Shown: positions 27,721 to 37,162 of the stretch, piece by piece
Layout of the letters: each line of letters starts with the position of its first letter
Numbering within the stretch: the stretch's first letter is position 1
DNA from: Caldilineales bacterium
GTDB lineage: Bacteria; Chloroflexota; Anaerolineae; J102
Assembly: GCA_019695115.1 (NCBI GenBank)
Contig: JAIBAP010000029.1
Span: forward strand, 1 to 64,000
DNA: 64,000 nt
Direction: 5' to 3'
Notes under the pieces: model-generated
Databases searched by the model: none
Told to the model about the DNA's origin: nothing
What the model saw: only the letters and a program-made list of their open reading frames with translations
Position numbers and translations under genes: made by a program

Positions 27721-27796
27721 TGGTGGAGCAGAAGGGACTTGAACCCATGACCCCCACAATGCCATTGTGGTGCTCTCCCAGCTGAGCTACTGCCCC
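27721..27796 (-). tRNA. tRNA-Ala (GGC) inside the T-box leader
   Basis: Acceptor GGGGCAG/CTGCTCC, discriminator A, loop ATGGCAT giving anticodon GGC. Unlike every other tRNA gene here, the 3' CCA is encoded (27723-27721). It lies between stem III and the antiterminator of the ilvE T-box and is followed by the hairpin ggggcgtgg/ccacgcccc. Processing of this tRNA would cut the leader in two. Confidence 0.95.
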
Positions 27797-27851
27797 AAAA
27801 GGGATTTCCGACCACTCGACGCTATAACGGGCTGACCCGTCGCCGACTAGG

Positions 27852-27998
27852 CAGGGCGTGGAGACCACACACCAGGGCGTGGAGACCACACACCAGGGCG
27901 TGGAGACCACACACCAGGGCGTGGAGACCACACACCAGGGCGTGGAGACCACGCACCAGGGCGTGGAGACCACGCACCAGGGCGTGGAGACCACGCCC
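27852..27998. repeat. Seven tandem 21-bp repeats (cagggcgtggagaccac...)
   Basis: Units begin at 27852, 27873, 27894, 27915, 27936, 27957 and 27978. The core ggcgtgg-aga-ccacgcc is palindromic; early plus-strand copies have cacacac and later ones cacgcac at the end. A related palindrome, ggggcgtgg-aaa-ccacgcccc, lies at 27692-27712. The array sits between stem I and stem III of the T-box leader. An ORF through it has no other support. Confidence 0.95.
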
Positions 27999-28156
27999 CT
28001 ACGTTCATCGGCGCCGCTCCCAGGCGAGTTCGGCCTTTGCGGACTCGTGACCGCCTTTGCCAGGCTTACACTCTCCCTGGCTCGCTGTCGAGTTGGCTTA
28101 CTGCTCCTGTTCGCTGCGATGTTGTTGTGAGATTGTTGCCCGGGGTGCCAGGCTAG

Positions 28157-28229
28157 TGGAGCTGAGGGGATTCGAACCCCTGACTTCTACAGTGCGATTG
28201 TAGCGCTCTCCCAGCTGAGCTACAGCCCC
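28157..28229 (-). tRNA. tRNA-Ala (CGC)
   Basis: Acceptor GGGGCTG/CAGCTCC, discriminator A, loop ATCGCAC giving anticodon CGC; CCA is not encoded. A strong promoter precedes it and the T-box stem I follows within about 20 bases with no terminator, so it appears to head the transcript that runs into ilvE. Confidence 0.95.
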
Positions 28230-28241
28230 GGAGTGAGTGTT

Positions 28242-28270
28242 AGTCTAGCCGGGGTGGGGGCTTTTGTCAA
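28242..28270 (-). promoter_or_regulatory. Promoter of tRNA-Ala(CGC) and probably the ilvE leader
   Basis: On the minus strand TTGACA (28270-28265), 17-base spacer, TAGACT (28247-28242). No second promoter is evident between this tRNA and the T-box. Confidence 0.8.
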
Positions 28271-28304
28271 GAAAAAGAAGCGGAGCGCGCGCAAGGTTCT
28301 GCGC

Positions 28305-29894
28305 CTACATCCCCCAAACCGTGATTTCCCGCCCCTCGTGTCGCTCCTCGCGGCGAAACAGCTTATTTTCCCACGGCTTGCCGGGCGTGCGATCGAAGAT
28401 GATGAGGTGTGATTCTTCGGCTCCGCAGCGGTCGGCATAGGCCCAGGTTTGGGCCAGGCCCTCGGCCACGGTTGCTTCTAGCGATCCGTGCAACAACTTG
28501 AGTTCTATCACCACCCGCTGCACTGGCTTACCCGCCCCCAGTTCTCCGGCCAACGGCCAGAGAATGAGCAGATCCGTTCGTTTGCGGCCCAGACCATACT
28601 CGCGTTCGATGCGACCGCCCCCGTTCACAATCCGCTGCAAGAATGCCTGCATCAGCAGTTGCGGGCCTGCTTCGCGATAGTTGAATCGTTCCACCCAGCT
28701 TTCGGAATGCTCGCGGAAGAACTGTTGGAAAGCCGAAAGCAGCTCATCCATGTTCAGCCGGCCATCTGCCCGCACATACCAGGCGGCCTGCTGCACCATC
28801 GTGTCCTGGGTCACGCTGGTGAGGGTGCGCGGGATGATCTCGCGATAGATGGGGTTGGCGATGGCTACATGGGGTTTGCGCCGGATCAAGCCCAGATCGA
28901 CGACGTATTGCAGGTCGTCTTCGGGCACGTTGGCCGGCATGCCATCGCCCACCAGCAGAGCTTCGATCACCTGACGCACGCGCGCCTCGAGCAGTTTATC
29001 GGCCAATTGGTCGAGATGCACCTCCCGTCGTTCGATCAGGTTCTCTTTGGCCCGAAAAACCAGCTCGACGCTGATCGACCGGCTGCGATCGCGGCCTTCG
29101 CGCATCTGAAAACAGCTTTCGTAGGCCAGAGCATTTACCAGCCACGGCTGCCCTTGCGTCAAATCCCAGATTGCGGCCATTGCTTCCGGCTCGAATCGCT
29201 GCCCGGTCTCGCTCGTGTGCTGCATCAACAGTCGCTCCGTATCCTCGCGACTGAAGTCGCCCAGCCGCAGGGAGGCGGCCTTGATATTGAAGGCGCTGCC
29301 GCCGGTGATGATCTGCCTGGTGCTGTCCGAGCGGATGCGGTAATCCCGGACATCGCGCACACCGCAAAGAATGACGCTTTGGGGGAAGGCTTGCGGCCGG
29401 TCGAGACAGCCTGCGCGCAGTTGACGAAGGACGGTGATAAGGAGGTCGCCTACGAGGGCATCGATTTCGTCGATCAGAAGAACGGTGGGCTGGTCCGAAG
29501 CTCTGCACCAGCGACTCAGAAAAACGCTCAGTGAGGGTGCAGGCCGGGCGATCATCTCAGCGGCAATGGCTTCGGCCGTGGTGTCGCCCAATGTCAGGGC
29601 CGCTTTCTCCCCGATCTCGCGTAACAGAACCGTCACGCCCTCGCTTACGTTCTGACGATAGCCTTGCGCCACCTCGAAATTGACATAAAGACAGCGAAAG
29701 CGTCTTTGATGATTCAGGTGCACCATCAACGCCTTCAGGGTCGAGGTCTTGCCTGTCTGTCGGGGGGCGTGGAGGACGAAGTACTTCTGTTGGTCGATCA
29801 GGGTCATGACGTCTTCCAGATCGATGCGATCCAGGGGTGGGAGGCAATAGTGTTCGTCGCATCGAACCGGGCCGACGGTGTTGAAGTAGCGCAT
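28305..29894 (-). CDS. AAA ATPase fused to PD-(D/E)XK-like domain
   Basis: A 529-residue protein. P-loop APRQTGKTST (43-52), Walker B TVLLIDEIDAL (about 137-147) and sensor region VILCGVRDVRDY form an AAA domain of the archaeal-like ATPase/AAA_35 type. The last ~130 residues look like the nuclease-fold domain often attached to it (RKRTDLLILWPL, then VVIELKLLHGS, matching D-x(n)-ExK). Proteins of this kind are common and multicopy in some bacteria and are suspected of mobile-element or defence roles; the function is not established. It has its own promoter at 29936-29965. Confidence 0.8.
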   Translation of the reverse strand: MRYFNTVGPVRCDEHYCLPPLDRIDLEDVMTLIDQQKYFVLHAPRQTGKTSTLKALMVHLNHQRRFRCLYVNFEVAQGYRQNVSEGVTVLLREIGEKAALTLGDTTAEAIAAEMIARPAPSLSVFLSRWCRASDQPTVLLIDEIDALVGDLLITVLRQLRAGCLDRPQAFPQSVILCGVRDVRDYRIRSDSTRQIITGGSAFNIKAASLRLGDFSREDTERLLMQHTSETGQRFEPEAMAAIWDLTQGQPWLVNALAYESCFQMREGRDRSRSISVELVFRAKENLIERREVHLDQLADKLLEARVRQVIEALLVGDGMPANVPEDDLQYVVDLGLIRRKPHVAIANPIYREIIPRTLTSVTQDTMVQQAAWYVRADGRLNMDELLSAFQQFFREHSESWVERFNYREAGPQLLMQAFLQRIVNGGGRIEREYGLGRKRTDLLILWPLAGELGAGKPVQRVVIELKLLHGSLEATVAEGLAQTWAYADRCGAEESHLIIFDRTPGKPWENKLFRREERHEGREITVWGM

Positions 29895-29935
29895 GGTTGA
29901 ATCTCGACTGGGGGCAGGGAGGGCCTGGGACTGTA

Positions 29936-29965
29936 ATTATAGGCCCATAGGCGGCGGGCTGTCCA
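29936..29965 (-). promoter_or_regulatory. Promoter of the AAA ATPase gene
   Basis: On the minus strand TGGACA (29965-29960), 18-base spacer, TATAAT (29941-29936). Confidence 0.7.
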
Positions 29966-29994
29966 TCTGTTGGACTCGGCGGTGTGATCGTGTG

Positions 29995-30023
29995 TTGACA
30001 GCCTCACCCACCGGTGCTATCGT
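29995..30023 (+). promoter_or_regulatory. Promoter of the lipoprotein gene
   Basis: TTGACA (29995-30000), 17-base spacer, TATCGT (30018-30023). It is divergent from the preceding minus-strand promoter. Confidence 0.65.
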
Positions 30024-30082
30024 GGAGCAGACCTTGTTTCCGGTTGTGTCCGTCATAGGAAGGTAGTTGGCGAAGAGGCAAG

Positions 30083-31345
30083 ATGAATCGCAATGCTCTC
30101 CGCACCGCTGTCGGGGCGATGCTGGCAGTAACGGTAGCCGTGGGTTTGCTGGCAAATTGTGGCGCGCCCAGCTCACAGGCGCCGACTCTGCCTGCCCCAA
30201 CGGTTTGGCTCACCGAAACTCCAGGGGTGGAGCCAACGCGTTGGCTCACCGAGACCCCATCGGTGACGGCAACGCTCCTGGCGACGGCGGCGCCACGGCC
30301 AAGTCCTACTGCTACGGCTCTCGCAACCCCCCACCCCATCACCCAAGCCACCGGCGGCCAAAACCCCACCCCCACCCCCCCGCCCGTTGAAATCGACGCT
30401 GAAGACACCCGCCCCCCAACCCCAGAACCACCCCCCTACGCAGGCGTTCCGGCAACCGTTGGCAAAGGAGTGATTGTCTATCAATCGATGTGGGCCGATG
30501 ATGCAGGGAAAAAACTTACCCTTCCCGAAAACGCCCAGGTGCAAGTCCTTTACACCGACTCAAATGAGTATGATTCAATACACGATTGGTATCTGATTAG
30601 CTACACTGATACCGACGGAAAAACCCGTGTTGGCTATATTCCCAAGAATCGCATCCGAAATGTCACCAGCGTCAAACCGATTACAGCTGCTCAAAGTAAT
30701 CTTACCAAACAGGCAGAACTCCGCGCCCTTCCCGCCCCACGACCCGGTCATCAAATAGCTGATGATCAAGGCCACACAATCAACCTGCTTGGCGAAGCCT
30801 GGACACCACAAGAAATAAATCTGCTCAAAACAAGACTCGAGTGGATCAAAGCCAATGATCCGGTTCTATACGCAAAGCTTTTTGCCGGATTCAGCGTAAT
30901 TGAAAAAGGAACTCAAAACACTGTCTTGAAAGACGTAGGAGTTTGTACTGGAGAAGCTTGCACTGGTATAGCAAAAGATGGATCTATTGCTATGGTTGCA
31001 CCCGATGTTGAGAGATTTCTTAACTGGGGTGATACACTCTCTTCCAGCTTATCATTTCATGATATGCTTTGGCACGAATTCGCAAGAAGATATTATTTAA
31101 CCAATGATCCCAGTTATCGAGATTTTCAGGGAATTCCCAAAAGCAATGCTGAAAAATTCAACCAATTAGCATCTGCATTGGGCTGGCTTGCGATTGACAA
31201 AATGGAAAAAAGATATGGAGTCACATCAGATTCAATAAAACTAAAAAATTATCAATTAAGATATGTCGGCCTGCCAGATGGTACCGATCTCTCCCATCTT
31301 ATCAATGATCCGGGCATCCGGGCAAGCGGCATACTCGGCCAATAG
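30083..31345 (+). CDS. Putative lipoprotein with Thr/Pro linker and SH3-like segment
   Basis: A 420-residue secreted protein. Signal peptide with lipobox LLANC (C26), a low-complexity Thr/Pro-rich stretch to about residue 125, an SH3-like segment (about 128-195), then a globular domain with no recognised family. The globular part contains WHEFARRYYL, which resembles but does not match a HExxH protease motif. From about 30480 the coding sequence becomes visibly AT-richer than its neighbours, which suggests acquisition of the C-terminal part from another source. Confidence 0.65.
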   Translation: MNRNALRTAVGAMLAVTVAVGLLANCGAPSSQAPTLPAPTVWLTETPGVEPTRWLTETPSVTATLLATAAPRPSPTATALATPHPITQATGGQNPTPTPPPVEIDAEDTRPPTPEPPPYAGVPATVGKGVIVYQSMWADDAGKKLTLPENAQVQVLYTDSNEYDSIHDWYLISYTDTDGKTRVGYIPKNRIRNVTSVKPITAAQSNLTKQAELRALPAPRPGHQIADDQGHTINLLGEAWTPQEINLLKTRLEWIKANDPVLYAKLFAGFSVIEKGTQNTVLKDVGVCTGEACTGIAKDGSIAMVAPDVERFLNWGDTLSSSLSFHDMLWHEFARRYYLTNDPSYRDFQGIPKSNAEKFNQLASALGWLAIDKMEKRYGVTSDSIKLKNYQLRYVGLPDGTDLSHLINDPGIRASGILGQ

Positions 31346-31429
31346 ATTTACCCTCTGCCGATATCACTTGACCGATTTAAGTTGTTATTCTCTTTGCAAA
31401 CATAGTAGGATTAAACTATCTAGATTACT

Positions 31430-32293
31430 ATGCAACCATTGTCGATAAACCGGTATTTTTTGCTGAGGCATTTCGTTGTATTGCTCTTGCTTCTTATTAT
31501 CTTTGGTTTTGTCAGGGTTGATCTGGCTAACGCAGCCTGTGAACCAAAAGAGTGCCAGATGGGTCAGCCTGCGCCTCTCGGTTATACCTGCGAAAACTGG
31601 TGTCTTATTCCCAGACCAACCGCAACACCAATACCTCAACCATCCAAAGAACCAACCCTTCCCCCCGGCACCACCGCTACCCCGGCAACCACTCCGGTAA
31701 ACACACCCACTCCGGCGCCGACCTCCATCTGCTCAATCGACTGCAACAAAGAAGTCTGTGTCGAGGTTTCCGGCTCTTGCTCCGGCTCCAACCTCACCCA
31801 GTGCAGCCCCCAGGCCAATACCTGCCGCAACGGCAAGTGCAGTAAGTGCTCCAACCCCGGCACGGCCTGTTGCGGCTACTGTGTGCCCCAGGGCTGGGGC
31901 TGTTCGGGCGCCATCCAGGACCCGGGCGCCGCCGCCCTCACCGGTGACTTTGCCAACAATAGCGCCGGCTCAAACACCGAAGCCTATTATCAGGTCAACT
32001 TCAACATCGAGGCGGGTCTCGGGAACGTCTGCCCCGCTGGCTATTGGGCAGGCAGCAGGCAAAGCTACATCCAGAACACCGCCAACAACAAAACCCTGGC
32101 CGGGTGTAGCAACATCAACCTCAATAACGGCTACTCGCAAGTCTCCTGCACCAGCGGCCCAAACAGCGGCCAGGCCGCCCAATCAACCGACGCCGCCTGC
32201 TTTCAGAACGATGATGTTTATCGCCGCCTTTGTGTCATCTTTGTGGTCTTTGAGCCTTTGTGTTTTCCTTTCTCTCCCCAAGTGCGGTTGTAG
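31430..32293 (+). CDS. Cys-rich secreted protein, probably truncated at its C-terminus
   Basis: A 287-residue ORF. Signal peptide (hydrophobic core at about 11-30, cleavage near ANAAC), Thr/Pro linker, then a Cys-rich region with many CxxC-like spacings (CSKCSNPGTACCGYC). The last ~25 residues (VIFVVFEPLCFPF) are encoded by a ctttgtg/gtctttg low-complexity stretch (32227-32265) found elsewhere between genes, so the true C-terminus is probably lost. AT-rich start, GC-rich middle. No family recognised. Confidence 0.55.
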   Translation: MQPLSINRYFLLRHFVVLLLLLIIFGFVRVDLANAACEPKECQMGQPAPLGYTCENWCLIPRPTATPIPQPSKEPTLPPGTTATPATTPVNTPTPAPTSICSIDCNKEVCVEVSGSCSGSNLTQCSPQANTCRNGKCSKCSNPGTACCGYCVPQGWGCSGAIQDPGAAALTGDFANNSAGSNTEAYYQVNFNIEAGLGNVCPAGYWAGSRQSYIQNTANNKTLAGCSNINLNNGYSQVSCTSGPNSGQAAQSTDAACFQNDDVYRRLCVIFVVFEPLCFPFSPQVRL

Positions 32294-32367
32294 TATTAAG
32301 CGCTGATAACGGTTGTATCGAGCGCAGAGCGCCGATAGCGGTCCCTTCCTGAGGCCATTCACCCACG

Positions 32368-34605
32368 GTGCCGGTCCACGATCTCTCCAGTCTCCCCTGG
32401 CAGCTCGCCTCCACCCCTCGGCTCTCCTGGGACGCCGCGCTGGACGACCCCAACCGGCTGCGCGACTGGCTGCCGGCGCGCGTGCCGGGCAGTATCCAGC
32501 GCGACCTGATGGCCGCCGGTCGCCTGCCCGATCTCTATCAGGCGCTGGATCTGGATGCCGTCCTGAAAGGGGTGGATGCGCAGGACTGGTGGTATCGGGC
32601 CGAACTGCCGGCCATCCCGCCCGGCCAGCGCGCCTGGCTGCGCTTCGAGGGCATCGACTACCAGGCCGCCGTCACCCTCGACGGCGTCGAGTTGGGCCGC
32701 GGGGCGGGGATGTTCGCCCGCCGCCAGTGGGAAATCACGCCGTGGTTGGCGGGCGGCCCGGCGGGGTTGGCGGTGCGCGTGTGGGGCGGCGGCTCGCTCC
32801 CGCGCTGGCCCGCTTCCCGGCGTCTGCGGCTGCAACGGCGTCTGTTTGACCGCCTGCAAAACGGCATCCCCGCCTTCTCCGACCGCTTGTTGACGCTCAA
32901 GGCCCCGCTGCACTTTGGCTGGGATTTCGCCCCCCGGCTGTTGGCGGCGGGCATCTGGGACCAGGTGTCGCTGCACACGGCCAGGGGCGCGGCCATCATC
33001 GATGTGTGGGCGAGGGCGGAATGGGGGCCGGAGCGGGGGCTGGTGATCCGGCTGGAGGTGGACAGCGAGCGGGCAAGGCGGGCGCAGGTGGGGGCGAGCT
33101 TGATCCCGGCGAATTTCAGCGGCGATGGGGAGGAGAACCGAGAGTGGGAAGTAGAGATCGGGTCGGGCTTGCAGGTCCTCCATCTGCGCTGGCCCGAGGC
33201 GCGGTTGCAGCCTTGGGCGACGCACGACCGCGGCTTTCCCCATCTCTACCGGCTGCGTCTGTGGCTGCACGATGCCGACGGCCTGCTGGACGAGGCCGAG
33301 ACGCGGGTGGGGGCGAGGACGGTGGGGTGGGAGGGGACGGGCGTCGTCCTGAATGGCGAACGGTTGTTTTTGCGCGGGGCCAACTGGATTCCGCTGGATT
33401 TGCTGCGCGGGGATGAGGCTGAGGATGAGCGTTATCGGGCCTTGTTGTCGGCGGCGGTGACGGCGGGGGTGAACGCCCTCCGGGTGTGGGGCGGCGGTGG
33501 GCGCGAGCGCCAGCGGTTCTATGATCTGTGCGACGAGTTGGGGCTGCTGGTCTGGCAGGAGATGCCCATCGCCTGTGTCTTTTTCGACCATCTGCCCCAC
33601 GATGCCGCTTTTCTGGCCCTGGCGCAGAACGAGACGGCCGGGATCATCCGCAAATTGAGGGGGCATCCCTCGGTGTATGTCTGGGGCGGGGGCAACGAGT
33701 GGGGGCCGGGCCGGCACAGGCGGCTGGCGTCGGCCCTGGCCGAAGTTGCCCATCTGCACGACCCCGGCCGGCGCTGGCTGCCCGCCTCGCCGGGGCCGGG
33801 CGATAGCCACAACTGGCAAGTGTGGCACGGCAAGGCCCCGCCCACTGCCTATGCCTCCGACCCCGCTCCTTTGCTGAGCGAGTTCGGCCTCGCCGCCCCG
33901 CCGTCGGTGGAAACCCTGGCCCGGATGCTGCCCCCAGACCAACTCTGGCCGCCCGGCCCGGCCTGGCAGGCGCGCAAGGCCGAGGTGGGGAAGTTGTGGC
34001 ACTACGCGGCAGGTGCGCGAGGTGCGACGCACTTACAAAGTGCGTCGCACCTACATCCGTTCGTTTCCGCCAGCCAGCAGGCGCAGGCCGATGGGCTGCA
34101 GACGGGGATCGAGGTCTATCGGCTGCGCGAGGGCGCGGCGGGCTGCTTCATCTGGCAGTGGAACGAACCCTGGCCGGCCATCTGTTGGAGCCTGATCCCC
34201 TACTGGGGGCCGCCGAAGCCGGCCTATGCCCAGGTCGCCCGCTCCTACGCGCCCCTGGCCCCGCTGGCCCGGCTGCTCCCCGACCGCATCGAGCTTTGGC
34301 TGGTGAACGACAGGCTGGAATCGCCGGGTGTCTGTAGGCTGGTCGTCCGGCTGGAAACCGCCGGGGCGGGGGAGGTTTTGTGGGAAGGCGAGGTGGCGCC
34401 GCCGGCCAACAGACGGGCGAGGGCGGCCGTCATCGCCCGTCCGGCCGTTCGGGCGCAGGAGGACGCCCGTCTCCACCTGCATCTGACCGGCCCCAGCCTC
34501 GATGCCGGCAACAGCTATGACCTGACCCGGGCCTGGCCCTCCCCTTCTGGCTGGCCGCCGCTCGGCTGGCTACGCTCGCGGGTGAAAGCCTGGCTGCTGC
34601 GATAG
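32368..34605 (+). CDS. Glycoside hydrolase family 2, beta-mannosidase-like
   Basis: A 745-residue enzyme with the GH2 order: sugar-binding beta-sandwich (about 10-165), immunoglobulin-like domain (about 170-320), TIM barrel (about 325-600), then a C-terminal sandwich. The acid/base Glu is E444 in GGGNEWG and the likely nucleophile E505 in LLSEFGL. NGERLFLRGANWIPLD matches beta-mannosidases. GTG start at 32368; no signal peptide, so probably cytoplasmic. A dispersed palindrome is inserted in frame at codons about 551-562 (see 34020-34052). Confidence 0.88.
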   Translation: MPVHDLSSLPWQLASTPRLSWDAALDDPNRLRDWLPARVPGSIQRDLMAAGRLPDLYQALDLDAVLKGVDAQDWWYRAELPAIPPGQRAWLRFEGIDYQAAVTLDGVELGRGAGMFARRQWEITPWLAGGPAGLAVRVWGGGSLPRWPASRRLRLQRRLFDRLQNGIPAFSDRLLTLKAPLHFGWDFAPRLLAAGIWDQVSLHTARGAAIIDVWARAEWGPERGLVIRLEVDSERARRAQVGASLIPANFSGDGEENREWEVEIGSGLQVLHLRWPEARLQPWATHDRGFPHLYRLRLWLHDADGLLDEAETRVGARTVGWEGTGVVLNGERLFLRGANWIPLDLLRGDEAEDERYRALLSAAVTAGVNALRVWGGGGRERQRFYDLCDELGLLVWQEMPIACVFFDHLPHDAAFLALAQNETAGIIRKLRGHPSVYVWGGGNEWGPGRHRRLASALAEVAHLHDPGRRWLPASPGPGDSHNWQVWHGKAPPTAYASDPAPLLSEFGLAAPPSVETLARMLPPDQLWPPGPAWQARKAEVGKLWHYAAGARGATHLQSASHLHPFVSASQQAQADGLQTGIEVYRLREGAAGCFIWQWNEPWPAICWSLIPYWGPPKPAYAQVARSYAPLAPLARLLPDRIELWLVNDRLESPGVCRLVVRLETAGAGEVLWEGEVAPPANRRARAAVIARPAVRAQEDARLHLHLTGPSLDAGNSYDLTRAWPSPSGWPPLGWLRSRVKAWLLR
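34020..34052. repeat. Dispersed GTGCGACGCAC palindrome, copy B, in frame within GH2 gene
   Basis: Fifteen-base perfect arms 34020-34034 and 34038-34052 around ACA. Its length (33) keeps the reading frame and it encodes GATHLQSASHL inside the GH2 barrel region, between WHYAAG and PFVSAS. Confidence 0.9.
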
Positions 34606-34607
34606 CA

Positions 34608-34640
34608 AGCGGTCGGAGCGCTCGCAGCGCTCCGACCGCT
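34608..34640. terminator. Bidirectional hairpin between GH2 and eno
   Basis: A perfect 15-bp inverted repeat (34608-34622, 34626-34640) with loop CGC, starting three bases after the GH2 stop and ending 11 bases before the eno stop. There is no T-run. Confidence 0.65.
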
Positions 34641-34651
34641 GAACCTGAACC

Positions 34652-36085
<1,434 letters not shown>

Positions 36086-36088
36086 AAC

Positions 36089-37162
36089 TCACGCCACATA
36101 CTCATCCAGCACGCCGAACAGCTCTTCCATGTCCCCCACCGTTAGTTCGCCCATGTGGGCGAGGCGGAAGGTGTGGTTCTTGAGCTTGCCATAGCCGTTG
36201 CCGATGACCAGGCCGCGCGTTTTGGCGTGTTTCACCATCGCCGCCACGTCGATCTGGCGGGTGTTGCGCACGCAGGTGACGGTGGCAGATTCGTAGCCGC
36301 GTTCGGGGAACAGATCGAGGTCGTGTTTGGCAGCCCAGGCGTGGGTCAGGGCCATCATCTGCTGGTGGCGGGCAAAGCGCGGGGCCAGACCCTCGGCCAC
36401 CATGCGGTCGGTTTGCAGGTCGGCGGCAAAAAGCAGGCCGATGGCGGGGGTGGCGGGGGTGGTTTTGCCTTCGCTGAAGTATTTCTCTAGCAGGAGGAGG
36501 TCGAAATACCAGCCGCGGTGGGGCACAGCCTGGGCGCGGGCCAGCAGCCGGTCGGAGACGGCGGCGAAGGCGAGGCCGGGCGGCAGGGCGAAGCATTTCT
36601 GCGAGGAAGTGAGGAGCATGTCCAGGCCCCAGGCATCGAAGGGCAGATCGACGCCGCCCGCCGATGAGACGGCATCGACCAGGAGCAGGACATCGGGGAA
36701 GCGGGCGCGCACCAGGCCGGCCAGGGTGCTCACATGGCTCATGACGCCGGTGCTGGTCTCGTTGTGGACGATGGCCACGGCGTCGAATCCACCCGCGGCC
36801 AGCGCGGCTTCGATAGCTTCCGGGCGGATGGGCTGGCCCCAGGGCAGGTCGAGCGGCACGGTCTCGCAGCCATTGCCGGCGGCGACTTCGGCCCAGCGTT
36901 GGCTGAAGGCGCCGTGGACCGGGACCAATACCTTGCGCCCAGGGCGTACGGTGTTGCGGACGGCGGCCTCTTGCAGGCCGGAGCCGGACGAAGTGGAGAT
37001 GTAGATGTGCTGCTCGGTCTGAAGCAGTGTTTTGAGCTTGCCGGCGATGCGGTAGAACAGATCGGCGAACTCGGCGCTGCGATGGCCGAGCATGGGGCGG
37101 ATTTGGGCGGCCATCACCTCGGCGTTGACTTCGGTGGGGCCTGGGATGTAGAGGCGGGGCAT
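36089..37162 (-). CDS. Class V aminotransferase (serine-pyruvate/alanine-glyoxylate type)
   Basis: A 357-residue PLP enzyme. N-terminal YIPGPTEVNAEVM and substrate region MLGHRSAEF, cofactor-binding Asp in LLLVDAVSSAGGV, and PLP Lys in TSSQKCFALPPGLA are typical of alanine-glyoxylate/serine-pyruvate or small-subunit phosphoserine-like aminotransferases. The start is ATG 37162 (MPRLYIPGP). The frame is open much further upstream, but that part is antisense to the TerC gene. It lies upstream of eno on the same strand. Confidence 0.88.
   Translation of the reverse strand: MPRLYIPGPTEVNAEVMAAQIRPMLGHRSAEFADLFYRIAGKLKTLLQTEQHIYISTSSGSGLQEAAVRNTVRPGRKVLVPVHGAFSQRWAEVAAGNGCETVPLDLPWGQPIRPEAIEAALAAGGFDAVAIVHNETSTGVMSHVSTLAGLVRARFPDVLLLVDAVSSAGGVDLPFDAWGLDMLLTSSQKCFALPPGLAFAAVSDRLLARAQAVPHRGWYFDLLLLEKYFSEGKTTPATPAIGLLFAADLQTDRMVAEGLAPRFARHQQMMALTHAWAAKHDLDLFPERGYESATVTCVRNTRQIDVAAMVKHAKTRGLVIGNGYGKLKNHTFRLAHMGELTVGDMEELFGVLDEYVA

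Larger units (their letters stand above)
27624..28140 (-). promoter_or_regulatory. Interrupted T-box riboswitch leader of ilvE
   Basis: Minus-strand RNA order: a stem-I-like region (28140-28003) with GCAGTAA, a GCCAGG/CCTGGC distal hairpin and GAACTCGCCTGGGAG, where CTC (28028-28026) would be a Leu specifier. Next come the 21-bp repeat array and a canonical stem III at 27846-27814 (TCGGCG/CGTCGA outer helix, ACGGG/CCCGT hairpin, bulge TTATAG). A complete tRNA-Ala follows, then the T-box sequence AGGGTGGCACCGCGG (27675-27661) and the terminator. An eight-base inverted repeat (27812-27805, 27687-27680) encloses the tRNA, so the sensor and platform could be brought together. The bulge TGGC predicts discriminator G, which does not fit tRNA-Leu. 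Confidence 0.7.

Noticed and set aside
27852-27998. CRISPR array
   Set aside because: Units are contiguous 21-mers without unique spacers and no cas genes are present; it is a palindromic tandem repeat.
30083-31345. HExxH metalloprotease in the lipoprotein
   Set aside because: The candidate HEFARRYYL lacks the second His at the required position.
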